Source of the DNA: Cyanobacteria bacterium PR.3.49
Lineage (GTDB): Bacteria > Cyanobacteriota > Vampirovibrionia > Obscuribacterales > Obscuribacteraceae
Direction: 5' to 3'
Length of the DNA: 41,010 bases
Assembly: GCA_013997645.1 (NCBI GenBank)
Contig: PNKB01000025.1
Location: 1 to 41,010, forward strand
Shown here: positions 26,253 through 34,249 of the stretch, in pieces
Numbering within the stretch: position 1 is the stretch's first letter
Layout: every line of letters begins with the position of its first letter
Translations under genes and position numbers: made by a program
The notes under the pieces: model-generated
Database searches by the model: none
What the model was told of the DNA's origin: nothing
Seen by the model: only the letters and a program-made list of their open reading frames with translations

Positions 26253-26932
26253 AGATTCTTGTTATAGACGACGAGCCCCAGATAAGACGAGCCCTGCGAG
26301 CCGGTCTCGAACATAATGGCTATGAAGTGTTGATGGCGGCCGATGGTGAAGAAGGACTTGACCTTGCCGCTCTTAAGGTGCCCGACCTGCTCATACTCGA
26401 CCTGGCATTGCCAGGCACTGATGGTTATTCTGTCTTGCAGCAATTTCGCGAATGGTCAAAAGTGCCGGTGATAGTGCTTACCGTCAGAGAAGGCGAAGAA
26501 GACAAAATCAAGGCTCTGGATTTGGGCGCCGATGACTACTTGATCAAACCCTTCGGTCTGGGTGAACTATTGGCCCGCATGAGAGCCGTTCTCAGGCGTG
26601 CTAATTCCGAGGAAAAGGAAGCGGAGTCTACATTCAGCTACCAGGGTCTATTTGTTGACATGATTAAACGGCTGGTCTCTATCGACGATACCGAAGTGCA
26701 TTTGACTCCTAAAGAATACGATTTGCTCAAATATATGATCCTTCAGCCCAATCGTGTTCTCACTCACCGACAGCTTTTGAGCAAAGTATGGGGTCCGGAA
26801 TACAGCGAAGATCACCATACACTCCGTGTCCATATAGCCAATCTGCGCAACAAAATCGAAACTCATCCGGAAAGACCGCGTCTAATTCACACCGAAATGC
26901 GAATCGGTTATCGATTTCGCGTAGATGCTTGA
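26249..26932 (+). CDS. KdpE-like OmpR-family response regulator
   Basis: DNA-binding response regulator of 227 residues. The receiver domain has the acidic pair in IDDEP, phosphoacceptor Asp51 in LILDLALPG, Thr78 and Lys100 in YLIKPFG. The C-terminal OmpR/PhoB winged helix shows LTPKEYDLLKYM, THRQLLSKVWG and HTLRVHIANLRNKIE, and ends in the usual RIGYRF. EYSEDHHTLRVHI is close to KdpE. The start is the ATG overlapping the kinase stop (ATGA), with AGGGGA 11 bases before it. The frame extends further back to 26138 inside the kinase gene, but that is not family-like. It would be phosphorylated by the adjacent kinase. Confidence 0.92.
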   Translation: MKILVIDDEPQIRRALRAGLEHNGYEVLMAADGEEGLDLAALKVPDLLILDLALPGTDGYSVLQQFREWSKVPVIVLTVREGEEDKIKALDLGADDYLIKPFGLGELLARMRAVLRRANSEEKEAESTFSYQGLFVDMIKRLVSIDDTEVHLTPKEYDLLKYMILQPNRVLTHRQLLSKVWGPEYSEDHHTLRVHIANLRNKIETHPERPRLIHTEMRIGYRFRVDA

Positions 26933-27007
26933 AGCTACAGCTGGTAGCCCGGCCAATCTCAAACGGCAAAGATTAAACGCGCCCAGCGGGCAGGTTTACG
27001 CTTTCGG

Positions 27008-27027
27008 TCCGGCTTAAAACAGCCGGA
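27008..27027 (+). other. Stem-loop downstream of the response regulator
   Basis: TCCGGC and GCCGGA form a perfect 6-bp stem around TTAAAACA, 76 bases after the KdpE-like stop. A weaker GCCC/GGGC hairpin lies just before it. No T run follows the stem, so it may be a 3' end processing structure or part of the leader of the next gene. Confidence 0.3.
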
Positions 27028-27092
27028 AACCAGCCACAGGTTTGACAGGGACTTGTAAAGGGTAAATATTCTGGGGGACTGGAGGCTTTACT

Positions 27093-27779
27093 ATGACAAC
27101 CAGCGAACGACGAAACACTATGACGCTTGAGGATATAAGCGCTTATTGGCGTCATTTGCGCAGCACAGGCGAGCGCCCCAATTTGCATCGCCATTTGGAG
27201 TCCATAAAGACCATAGATACAGCTTTTGCAGGGTCTGCAAAAATCATCAGCCATCATCTTTCTCACGATGCCTGGTGTCACTTGCGTGATGACCTGTATG
27301 ACCTATTGATAGCTTCTTTTCCTGGCTATTTCCTCATTTACGAAGAAGGCAGCGAAATTCCAAAAGACTCTACAGCACCGTGGCCAAATGCGGGTACCGT
27401 AGAGTTCTACCCTGAACAAGCCAATCGCCGCACTGATGTATACAGAGCTGATTTGCGCAGGCTGCATCCCGCAATCAGTTTGAGTTTGCGATGGTGCCTG
27501 GCGGACAATCGCAGCGCCACCAAACCTGAAGATTTCGAAAGTTTCTTCAATCAAATTACCACCTATGAAACAGAAGATCAGGCTGAAGAAGCCAAAATGC
27601 TTCTCGATCGGCTCTTTGCCATATGCGAAGACGAAGCCATCAAGTCTAAAAAGATCGCGCACCGCAGATGGTGGCAAATTGAATCAGAAGCCAATGGCAC
27701 CAGCGACAAGCGCCTGAAAAACGAACTAAAACGGCAGCTTTCCGAATTGCAGATGGTCTGGGGAGCACCCAGCCAGTAA
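27093..27779 (+). CDS. Soluble protein of unknown function
   Basis: 228 residues, not recognised. GGAGG lies seven bases before the ATG, a very good SD. No signal peptide or membrane helix. The N-terminal third contains HLSHDAWCHLRDDLYDLLI, the middle has FPGYFLIYEEGSE and a TVEFYPEQANRRTDVYRADLRRL segment, and the last 80 residues form charged helices with coiled-coil character (TSDKRLKNELKRQLSELQ). Trp and His are frequent. It lies 160 bases after the KdpE-like gene on the same strand, so it could be a target or last member of that unit, and it converges with the CHASE3-like kinase gene. Confidence 0.7.
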   Translation: MTTSERRNTMTLEDISAYWRHLRSTGERPNLHRHLESIKTIDTAFAGSAKIISHHLSHDAWCHLRDDLYDLLIASFPGYFLIYEEGSEIPKDSTAPWPNAGTVEFYPEQANRRTDVYRADLRRLHPAISLSLRWCLADNRSATKPEDFESFFNQITTYETEDQAEEAKMLLDRLFAICEDEAIKSKKIAHRRWWQIESEANGTSDKRLKNELKRQLSELQMVWGAPSQ

Positions 27780-27791
27780 CTGGATGTGCAT

Positions 27792-27812
27792 CGACCTTTC
27801 AACACCAGGTCG
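27792..27812. terminator. Inverted repeat between convergent genes
   Basis: CGACCT and AGGTCG form a 6-bp stem with a 9-base loop, overlapping the 3' end of the histidine kinase gene (-) and lying just after the unknown gene (+). The downstream plus strand has only a short T run (GTTT). A shared weak terminator is the likely role. Confidence 0.35.
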
Positions 27813-29274
27813 GTTCGTTTCTCATAAGACGGAACCAGAAAGTACTGCCACCTTCCGCAGCACTTTCGACACCTATCGAACCGCCCAACTGTTCAACGAT
27901 TAATTTGCAGACCGGCAGTCCAAGACCTGTTCCGCCTCTTTTCGAGGCGTCCTCAATATCCACTTGTTGAAAAGTCTCGAAAATCTTTTGTCGATGCGCC
28001 TCCGGCACGCCGCGCCCTCTGTCAATTACTCGCACTTCTACAAAATCGTTTTGGCCAAAAGCTTCCACTCGCACTGTGCTGCCGCCGGGTGAAAATTTCA
28101 CTGCGTTGGAAAGCAAATTCACGAGCACTTGCTCGAGACGATCGTCATCGGCAAAGACTTGAAAGTCACAATTATCCACTTTGATTTCGACGCTGTTTTT
28201 TTTGCATTGCTCCCTGACTGAATCAAGCGAGCGATCAACTGCAGCGTTTAAAGAAATCATTTCAGGCGCCATTTGCATTTTGCCTGCTTCCATTTTTTCC
28301 AGATCGAGCAGGTCGTTAATGAGCTTAATCAACCTTTCGACATTCGCGTGCACACGATCGGATTGCTCGACTATCGGTTTTGAAACCTCACCCAGAGCGC
28401 CCATGGATAACAATTCCAGAAACCCTCTCACACTGGTAAGCGGCGTTCGCAATTCATGCGAAACCATGGCCACGAAGGCTTGCTTGACTCGTTGAGCCTC
28501 GGCCAGGTCGCCGGCCATCTTATGAAATGCCGAATCAAGACTGGCAATTTCATCACCGCCTCCGACCGGCTCAAGCAGTGCTTTTGATTCTTTAAGACGA
28601 ACTGTATTCTCCACCATCAATCTCAAACGATTGGTGATGTTGCGGGTAAAACCCAGAGCCAACGCCAAGGCAATCACGATGTTTATGAAAATGCCGGCGA
28701 AAATGACACGACGAAATTCTTCTCTTTGCTTTCTTTCGGTTTCAGGACCAGCTTCTAGTTGCTTGTCCGTAAGTTTGCCCAGAGCAATAATGTCGTTGAT
28801 AAGTGTCTGGTAGACCGGAAGAATGCCATTTTCACGATTGTTGAGAAATTGGATCGATTCAGAGGGCGACATTCCCTCCACCTTAGCTTTGGAAGACAAA
28901 AGCCAGATGCGGCACTGCTTGATCTTTTCCTCAATCTGGCCAAGCAATTCTTTCTGCTGATCAGTAAATTCGTTTTGTCCCTTCAGCCATGAGACTGTAA
29001 TTGGCAGTTCGTCGCAAAGACGCGTATAAGCATCCCAACTGCCCTGATCCCTCTCAATCAAATACTTATTCAGTGCGCGTCGGCTCTCCCAGAGCACTCG
29101 CCCCAACTTTTCTGTATGAGCGGCAATTTCCTCCAGTTTGACTGCATGGATAGCTTCCTTTTCAGCTTGCTCAACTTGTCTGTACAGCAGTCCAAAAACA
29201 GCCAGCTCAAATGCCAGAAGGCACACTACTACAGCCAGCCCTTTCAGCTTCAAGGAGACCTTAGTGAATGTCAA
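27799..29274 (-). CDS. CHASE3-like/HAMP sensor histidine kinase
   Basis: 491-residue membrane kinase. Helices at about 11-31 and 190-208 bracket a periplasmic all-helical region of about 160 residues with the CHASE3/four-helix-bundle look (VKLEEIAAHTEKLGRVLWESRRALNKYL). HAMP follows (about 209-262), then HisKA with His273 in MVSHELRTPLT, and HATPase_c with LLSNAVKFSPGG, DRGRGVP and GGTGLGLPVCKLIVEQ. The start is TTG at 29274, supported by AGGAG seven bases before it. Its N-terminal half and HAMP align with the kinase at 39453 (for example IALALALGF with LLALGLALAF, then GGDEIASLDSAFHKMA with GDDELAQLDSTFRKMA), so the two are paralogs. No response regulator is adjacent. Confidence 0.9.
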   Translation of the reverse strand: MTFTKVSLKLKGLAVVVCLLAFELAVFGLLYRQVEQAEKEAIHAVKLEEIAAHTEKLGRVLWESRRALNKYLIERDQGSWDAYTRLCDELPITVSWLKGQNEFTDQQKELLGQIEEKIKQCRIWLLSSKAKVEGMSPSESIQFLNNRENGILPVYQTLINDIIALGKLTDKQLEAGPETERKQREEFRRVIFAGIFINIVIALALALGFTRNITNRLRLMVENTVRLKESKALLEPVGGGDEIASLDSAFHKMAGDLAEAQRVKQAFVAMVSHELRTPLTSVRGFLELLSMGALGEVSKPIVEQSDRVHANVERLIKLINDLLDLEKMEAGKMQMAPEMISLNAAVDRSLDSVREQCKKNSVEIKVDNCDFQVFADDDRLEQVLVNLLSNAVKFSPGGSTVRVEAFGQNDFVEVRVIDRGRGVPEAHRQKIFETFQQVDIEDASKRGGTGLGLPVCKLIVEQLGGSIGVESAAEGGSTFWFRLMRNEPTWC

Positions 29275-29440
29275 TCGACAGCTCCTGTGCCCTTAGGCTT
29301 TAGTTCAGGACATGTTCAACTCCCAACGCCTAAGTTTAGTTTCAAATGCCCAATGCCCGATTACGAAATGCCATTGCAATTATCTTGGCGGACAATCTAC
29401 ATGTTTACGAATAGTTCACGTACCCCGCCTTAAATTAGAG

Positions 29441-30274
29441 ATGCCCAGGATGCCTTCCGCAAGCACTTACCACGGTCCCGTTTCTATGTTTACCAGCGCC
29501 ACCCTAGCCGCCGCCAGGCTCTCCGCATTAGAAAGTCACGACTGCTTCAAGCAGTTCGGGTCATCGCAAGGCGAACCGGAAGAGCCAGCTTTAGAATCTG
29601 ACTGCCTGCATGGAAATACTCCCGTAAAAAATCGGCCAGGCAAAAAAACTCTCGGAACGTCACTTGTATCGGTCGCTGCTTTGATTTCCAAGCTCGATGA
29701 AGAGCAGCCTACGCAATGGGAAAGCAGATCGGCTCCGACCCTCCAGCTGCGCCCGATTCGCAAACCGGACGAAGCATTGCGAATTTTCTTGAAAAAGGTT
29801 GAGTCTCACCGCCTCAATCGTCTCAACTCAGAGGCGAATACAAGACAGGTGGAAGAAGCTTTTGACAGCGTGGAAGCGCAAACTGTTACTCTCGATCGCG
29901 TTCCTGCCTATGACCGCGAAGTAAGAAGAACAGCTTATTCTTTGCTGATGCGAAACTGCGGTCCGCACAGAGATTTTGTCACGGCCTCAGACAATCGATT
30001 CAACGCATCGACAAGCATACTGACTGCTCGCGCCGAAGCCATACTCCTGGCTGAAAGACTCTTGCGCCGCGTAGAAAATGGCTTTACGGTTACGACCGCA
30101 GCATGGACATTGACCGCGCCTCTGACCGACAACACACCGGCACTCTTCGAATCTTGCCGCACTCCTGCCAGCGTTAAAGTATCGGTGCAAGACTGCCAGT
30201 CTTTCAAACAAGACAAATGCGCTGCTGTATGCGGTCCGACCAATGCGATGTCGGCGGTTACCTATGTCGGCTAG
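29441..30274 (+). CDS. Protein of unknown function
   Basis: 277 residues from the ATG at 29441; a second ATG lies at 29450. The frame is open back to 29312, but the extra 43 residues look non-protein-like. Not recognised. No clear signal peptide or membrane helix. It is Arg-, Ser- and Thr-rich with a helical centre (DEALRIFLKKVESHRLNRLNSEAN; TARAEAILLAERLLRRVENG). Six or seven Cys are in the product, mostly near the ends (SDCLHG, ESCRTP, QDCQSF, DKCAAVCG). The C-terminal CAAVCG spacing could bind metal or form disulfides. Antisense frames exist but are weaker. It converges with the TPR gene 41 bases on. Confidence 0.55.
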   Translation: MPRMPSASTYHGPVSMFTSATLAAARLSALESHDCFKQFGSSQGEPEEPALESDCLHGNTPVKNRPGKKTLGTSLVSVAALISKLDEEQPTQWESRSAPTLQLRPIRKPDEALRIFLKKVESHRLNRLNSEANTRQVEEAFDSVEAQTVTLDRVPAYDREVRRTAYSLLMRNCGPHRDFVTASDNRFNASTSILTARAEAILLAERLLRRVENGFTVTTAAWTLTAPLTDNTPALFESCRTPASVKVSVQDCQSFKQDKCAAVCGPTNAMSAVTYVG

Positions 30275-30315
30275 AGAAAGCCGTCCGCATGCAGGTCAGA
30301 ATTACTTCTCTGAAT

Positions 30316-30705
30316 TTAGAGACGCGAATACTGCGACCAGGACACTTGCGCCTCATTCTCTTTACCAAGCGCTTTTTGAACTTCACTCAGGACTTTATAG
30401 GCCGGTCTATACAAACGATTCAGACTGGCGGAACGAGCCAGGGCTGATTCAGCTTCGGTAAGGCGACCGACCTGTCTCAAGCACAATCCCATATTGAAGA
30501 AAGCTTCGTACATGCTTTTTGCATCGATAGCCTTCTGGTAACAGACAATGGCCTCTTCATGGCGCCCTGACAAATGCTCTTGATAGCCTTTTTCAAAATG
30601 TTGGCGAGCGGACAAATCCGAGCCGGAAGACAGGGTGGGCAAGGCTGACGGTGGAATAGCCGCTCCGTCCTCATCTCTGGTTTGTCGCCCTGTCTCTCTT
30701 GTCAT
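30316..30705 (-). CDS. Small TPR protein
   Basis: 129-residue soluble protein with two and a half tetratricopeptide repeats from about residue 33: HFEKGYQEHLSGRHEEAIVCYQKAI, then AFFNMGLCLRQVGRLTEAESALARS, then AYKVLSEVQKALGKENEAQ. TPRs bind peptides or partner proteins. The first 30 residues are polar and likely flexible. It lies 56 bases downstream of the zinc-ribbon kinase gene on the same strand, so it is probably the last gene of that five-gene cluster and may be a kinase partner. Confidence 0.82.
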   Translation of the reverse strand: MTRETGRQTRDEDGAAIPPSALPTLSSGSDLSARQHFEKGYQEHLSGRHEEAIVCYQKAIDAKSMYEAFFNMGLCLRQVGRLTEAESALARSASLNRLYRPAYKVLSEVQKALGKENEAQVSWSQYSRL

Positions 30706-30761
30706 TGACCCTATTGACTCTTTGTTGGTTGGTTGGGTGCTGGGTGGCTGCTTTGCAAGTA

Positions 30762-32117
30762 TTACTTGCTGTTGCGTTTTAACAATACCTTGTTGAGAGC
30801 CTCCTCGACGTCTAAGCGAAATTCTGTTGCGGTTTGGTAACGTTCGTCCGGTTCTTTGCGCAATGCCTTGGCAATGATGGCGTCAAACGGAGTGCCCTCG
30901 GCAAAATCATCGTTATGCATTGACAGCGGCGGAGGCGGCTCAAGCAAATGCTTCATCAAAATTCCTTCGGCACTTTCACCTTCGAAAGGTACTCTGCCGG
31001 TCAAGGTCTCATAAAGAATAATGCCCAACGCATAGAGATCGGTCCTGATGTCCAGCGGTTTGTCCTTCAACTGCTCAGGAGCAATATATTCTGGGGTTCC
31101 GACCATCTTGCCGGTCTTGGTCAAGCGCTTGGCGCCCTGAACCAAATGCGAGATGCCGAAATCTACAATTTTCACCCAATCGGGCCTGTCGCTTCTGTCC
31201 TGAAGCAGAATATTATCGGGTTTCAAATCGCGGTGGATAATCCCCACGCTGTGCGCTTCCTGCAACCCACGGCAAATCTGAATAATGATACCGGCGGCGG
31301 TAGCAAATGGGAGAGCTCCCTGGCGCGCAATCTTGTCGCCCAGCGATTCTCCTTTTATGTATTCCATGACCAGATAAGGTTCTTTGCCGTTCAGGACACC
31401 ATAATCGAAAACAGTAACGATGTTGGGGTGAGCCAGCTTGGCTGTGGTTTTGCTCTCTCGCTCAAAACGCTCAACAGCATTTTTATTCGAAAGAAGCCAG
31501 CCTTGCATGACCTTGATTACCACCAGTCTTTCCATTTTGGTGTGATAGGCCTTGTAGACAATTGCCATCCCGCCTTCGCCCAGAATGGACTGCACTTCGT
31601 ATTTGCCTTCGATTTTCTTGCCAATCAGATTGTGGAAGAGGCCCTGGTCTTCTTCGAAAATTTCCGCCATTTGGGTTGGTTTGCGCGGCTCTTTGCCGAA
31701 ATCGCCTGAGCGCGCCAGCTCTTCATCGATAGGCGGGGCCGTGTCGGTAAGGTCTTTTGGTGCAACCGGCTCGGCGGCATTGGGGACAGGAGTGTTCGCC
31801 CCTGATGGATTTTGAGCCGGCTGCGGCGCGGCAAAACCTGGAGGAGCAGCAAAAGGAGAAGGTTTCGGCGGCTCAGGCGTGGCCGCAGCCGGTTTCATTT
31901 CGGTTAGCTTGGTTGCATCGTTAGGGCAGAACTGAGCATACGCAGGAAACTGTTTTCCACACGTGGCACACTGCTTTTGCTCTTTGCCATTGGCTTTTGC
32001 TTCGGAGCCGTCATCAACCCGAGTTCCGTCGAAGCCGCAAAACAATGCACCAGGCGGCAAAGCACGTTTGCAGCTGGCACACACCTTTTGTTTTTCGGTT
32101 TGACCCGAGCCTCTCAT
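30762..32117 (-). CDS. Ser/Thr protein kinase with N-terminal double zinc ribbon
   Basis: 451-residue PknB-like kinase with no membrane segment. Two small zinc-ribbon units come first: C13-C16-C27 then D30, and C50-C53-C64 then D67 (the FCPxD form, with Asp in place of the fourth Cys, common in bacterial kinases of this type). A Pro/Ala-rich linker (about 75-130) leads to the kinase at about 172-445: LGEGGMAIVYKA, Lys202 in VVIKVM, HRDLKPDN (295-302), DFGIS (319) and GTPEYIAPEQ. All catalytic residues are canonical, unlike the other two kinases here. It follows the zinc-ribbon membrane protein by 72 bases and precedes the TPR gene, in one minus-strand cluster. A long G-rich start site (GGGGG) precedes the ATG by about 11 bases. 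Confidence 0.93.
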   Translation of the reverse strand: MRGSGQTEKQKVCASCKRALPPGALFCGFDGTRVDDGSEAKANGKEQKQCATCGKQFPAYAQFCPNDATKLTEMKPAAATPEPPKPSPFAAPPGFAAPQPAQNPSGANTPVPNAAEPVAPKDLTDTAPPIDEELARSGDFGKEPRKPTQMAEIFEEDQGLFHNLIGKKIEGKYEVQSILGEGGMAIVYKAYHTKMERLVVIKVMQGWLLSNKNAVERFERESKTTAKLAHPNIVTVFDYGVLNGKEPYLVMEYIKGESLGDKIARQGALPFATAAGIIIQICRGLQEAHSVGIIHRDLKPDNILLQDRSDRPDWVKIVDFGISHLVQGAKRLTKTGKMVGTPEYIAPEQLKDKPLDIRTDLYALGIILYETLTGRVPFEGESAEGILMKHLLEPPPPLSMHNDDFAEGTPFDAIIAKALRKEPDERYQTATEFRLDVEEALNKVLLKRNSK

Positions 32118-32189
32118 TTAGACAATTTCCCCCTCTGTATATTTTCCCTAAATTACGGACAATTGCCAGATGGCTGCCGCAATCGCCGG

Positions 32190-32936
32190 TCAAATATGAC
32201 GGGGCGGCAATGAGACTTTTTTCGGATAACCAAGAACAGAAACATTATTGGGCTCAATTGAGAATGGCTGGAAGTAAACAGTCTCGAATCCATGGCCTTC
32301 CATGCGCAGGCGATATCGCTGCTCTGTGACCAGATCGTTGATTACTGCAGTGCCGGATGGACCGGTTTCCCCAATGACCATGTCTTTTCCGTTCAAACTT
32401 TCAACCAGGAAAGTAATATTCGGTGCCTCGGTATAAATAGCCAGACCCGATGCCGGCATGCAGAATTTTGCCACCTGCACAAGCGCACCGGTTTGAAAAG
32501 CCACGAAAGCACCAGCCAATCCGACTAAAGCCCCGGCCGCCGCCCAGACGAAATTATTGGCCGGCTTTTTGGCCTGAGTTTGCTGTACGCGTATTTGGTC
32601 CTTTGCTACTTGCGCTTTAACGGCCTTGACCCTGTTTCTCGTCACACTTTGCGACTGCGAGGGGCGAGTGGCCATAATAGGAGTGTGCTTGCCCTCTCGG
32701 GGCGAGGTCATCTCAAGAGAATCGTTGGATAAAGCCTGAGACGTGTTGGCTCCGCAAAAAATGCAGAACGTGACATTGAGTTCGTCAAAACGTCCGCAGC
32801 TGATACAGGTACGATCGGCGCGCTTGGCATTTTGCGCATTAAGCACTGTGCCGCAAAAAATGCAAAAATGCATTTCTTGATCATTGGGCTTTTTGCAAGC
32901 CGGACAATTGGTTTTGGTATTGGCGCTACGGGACAT
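32190..32936 (-). CDS. Membrane protein with two zinc ribbons and PEGA-like end
   Basis: 248 residues. Two complete Cys4 ribbons: C11/C14/C25/C28 and C44/C47/C58/C61, each ending FCIFCG, and the DNA also repeats (CCGCAAAAAATGCA twice), so this looks like a recent internal duplication. A basic linker (about 85-128) leads to one membrane helix (about 129-148) and then an outer domain of about 85 residues with beta-strand pattern (VIGETGPSGTAVINDLVTEQRYRLRMEGHG) like PEGA domains, a weak resemblance. The ribbons would be cytosolic. It lies 20 bases after the DUF1822-like gene and 72 before the zinc-ribbon kinase, so it is a strong candidate for a kinase partner. Confidence 0.75.
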   Translation of the reverse strand: MSRSANTKTNCPACKKPNDQEMHFCIFCGTVLNAQNAKRADRTCISCGRFDELNVTFCIFCGANTSQALSNDSLEMTSPREGKHTPIMATRPSQSQSVTRNRVKAVKAQVAKDQIRVQQTQAKKPANNFVWAAAGALVGLAGAFVAFQTGALVQVAKFCMPASGLAIYTEAPNITFLVESLNGKDMVIGETGPSGTAVINDLVTEQRYRLRMEGHGFETVYFQPFSIEPNNVSVLGYPKKVSLPPRHI

Positions 32937-32956
32937 GTAGCGATTGTACCAAGGTC

Positions 32957-34174
32957 TTAGCTCACTGCCAGATCCATGTCGAGAGCTTCGGCATTTTCAG
33001 CAATCCGACCTGCTTCCAAGAGAACCAATGCTTCATTGATTGCGTCCATGCCGGCTTCCGGGTCGAAGCTATGCGTTGCATATGCAGGCTGCAGGGCCAA
33101 TTTGGAGAAGGCTTGCCCAATCTCTTCTGCCGATGCCTGACAGAATTCCTGAACTGCCGTGCGCTGTTCTTTGATGGCTACTGCAATTGCCACTGCCACC
33201 TTATTTGAAATCATGGCATTTACAGCGTCTTTAGCTGTTTTGCCGGAGGCCACTGCGTCCATGATTTGCTTTAGCTTGGCCGGAGCAACCGATTTAAGAC
33301 GCTCTTCTACTTCCAGCTTGGTCAGCCTTTTGATCAGCTCCCTTCTGAACTCGGGCGCATCCGGCTGTCCGCCATGCTCTTCGCCACCTTTGCGGATCTC
33401 TTCTTTAATGCGATCGCGGCTCAAAGAGGGGAATTTCTCAACCAGCTTTTCTGTGAATCTCAAGGTGCGTACTTCCCAAACACCGCTTGTTTGCAGGATT
33501 TGCGATAATTTGCCCCAGGCAGTATTTTCAGCAACCTTAATGAAAGAATCGCGTACAGCATCTTTGCTGGCGATTGCCGTGACAATCTGCTTCTGACGAG
33601 CAACGATCATTTCCTGTCTGTTCGTGAGGAAACGAGCCAGTTCAGTCTCATCAGGCAAGTTTTTGAGATTCTGGGCAAAATCGACGACCGGAGCATTTAC
33701 AAGCGAAGTGAGGGTTTTCTCCAGATCGAAAGCCGGGTCGATATTGACCCGAACATGCACATAGGCTTCGTTGCCGGCTTTGTCTTCCTGAGCCAGGAAG
33801 CTTCCTGGTCCCACATGAGCGACCACCTGACCGCCATGGCCGTTCAATTGAACAACAAGGGTGCCGACCGACAAATAAGGCGTGCCGATCAAAATCCTGG
33901 GAACCAGAATAAAGCCGTCTTCGTTCATAGGGCGAACATCGATTTCACGACCGTTGATGCCGATGCCGTTAACACCGGCAGCGGAAACCAATGCGTCTAT
34001 TTCGCTCAGGGTGTTGGCCGCTTCAATAACCAGATCTACTTCCGGATCGATAGCCAGAACAGACTCTTCGGCCACAAGCCTGGCCAGTTCATTAGACAGC
34101 GAAACGCCCAGAGAGCGAGTTCTCATCTGAGCCATTCGAGCTACTTCAGGGCAGATATCAACTTTGCTGGCCAT
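32957..34174 (-). CDS. DUF1822-like protein of unknown function
   Basis: 405-residue soluble protein. Residues about 60-155 carry a pattern that recalls the cyanobacterial DUF1822 family: a central INGREIDVRPMNEDGFILVP, then YLSVGTLVVQLNG, then a Gly/Val-rich VVAHVGPGSFLAQ. This is by eye and should be treated as tentative. The rest (about 170-405) is helical, with many Ala, Lys and Glu and no catalytic motif that I know. SD GAGGGG lies seven bases before the ATG, a strong start. It lies between the sigma/HhH gene (75-base gap) and the zinc-ribbon gene (20-base gap). In cyanobacteria DUF1822 genes, as I recall, often sit next to sigma-like genes, which fits this arrangement. Confidence 0.6.
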   Translation of the reverse strand: MASKVDICPEVARMAQMRTRSLGVSLSNELARLVAEESVLAIDPEVDLVIEAANTLSEIDALVSAAGVNGIGINGREIDVRPMNEDGFILVPRILIGTPYLSVGTLVVQLNGHGGQVVAHVGPGSFLAQEDKAGNEAYVHVRVNIDPAFDLEKTLTSLVNAPVVDFAQNLKNLPDETELARFLTNRQEMIVARQKQIVTAIASKDAVRDSFIKVAENTAWGKLSQILQTSGVWEVRTLRFTEKLVEKFPSLSRDRIKEEIRKGGEEHGGQPDAPEFRRELIKRLTKLEVEERLKSVAPAKLKQIMDAVASGKTAKDAVNAMISNKVAVAIAVAIKEQRTAVQEFCQASAEEIGQAFSKLALQPAYATHSFDPEAGMDAINEALVLLEAGRIAENAEALDMDLAVS

Positions 34175-34249
34175 GTCACAACCCCTCTAATTTGATCTTT
34201 TAGGAAGCTCGTCATCCGTACAGGTAGGTCAACGGCAAAGCTGGGAAAA

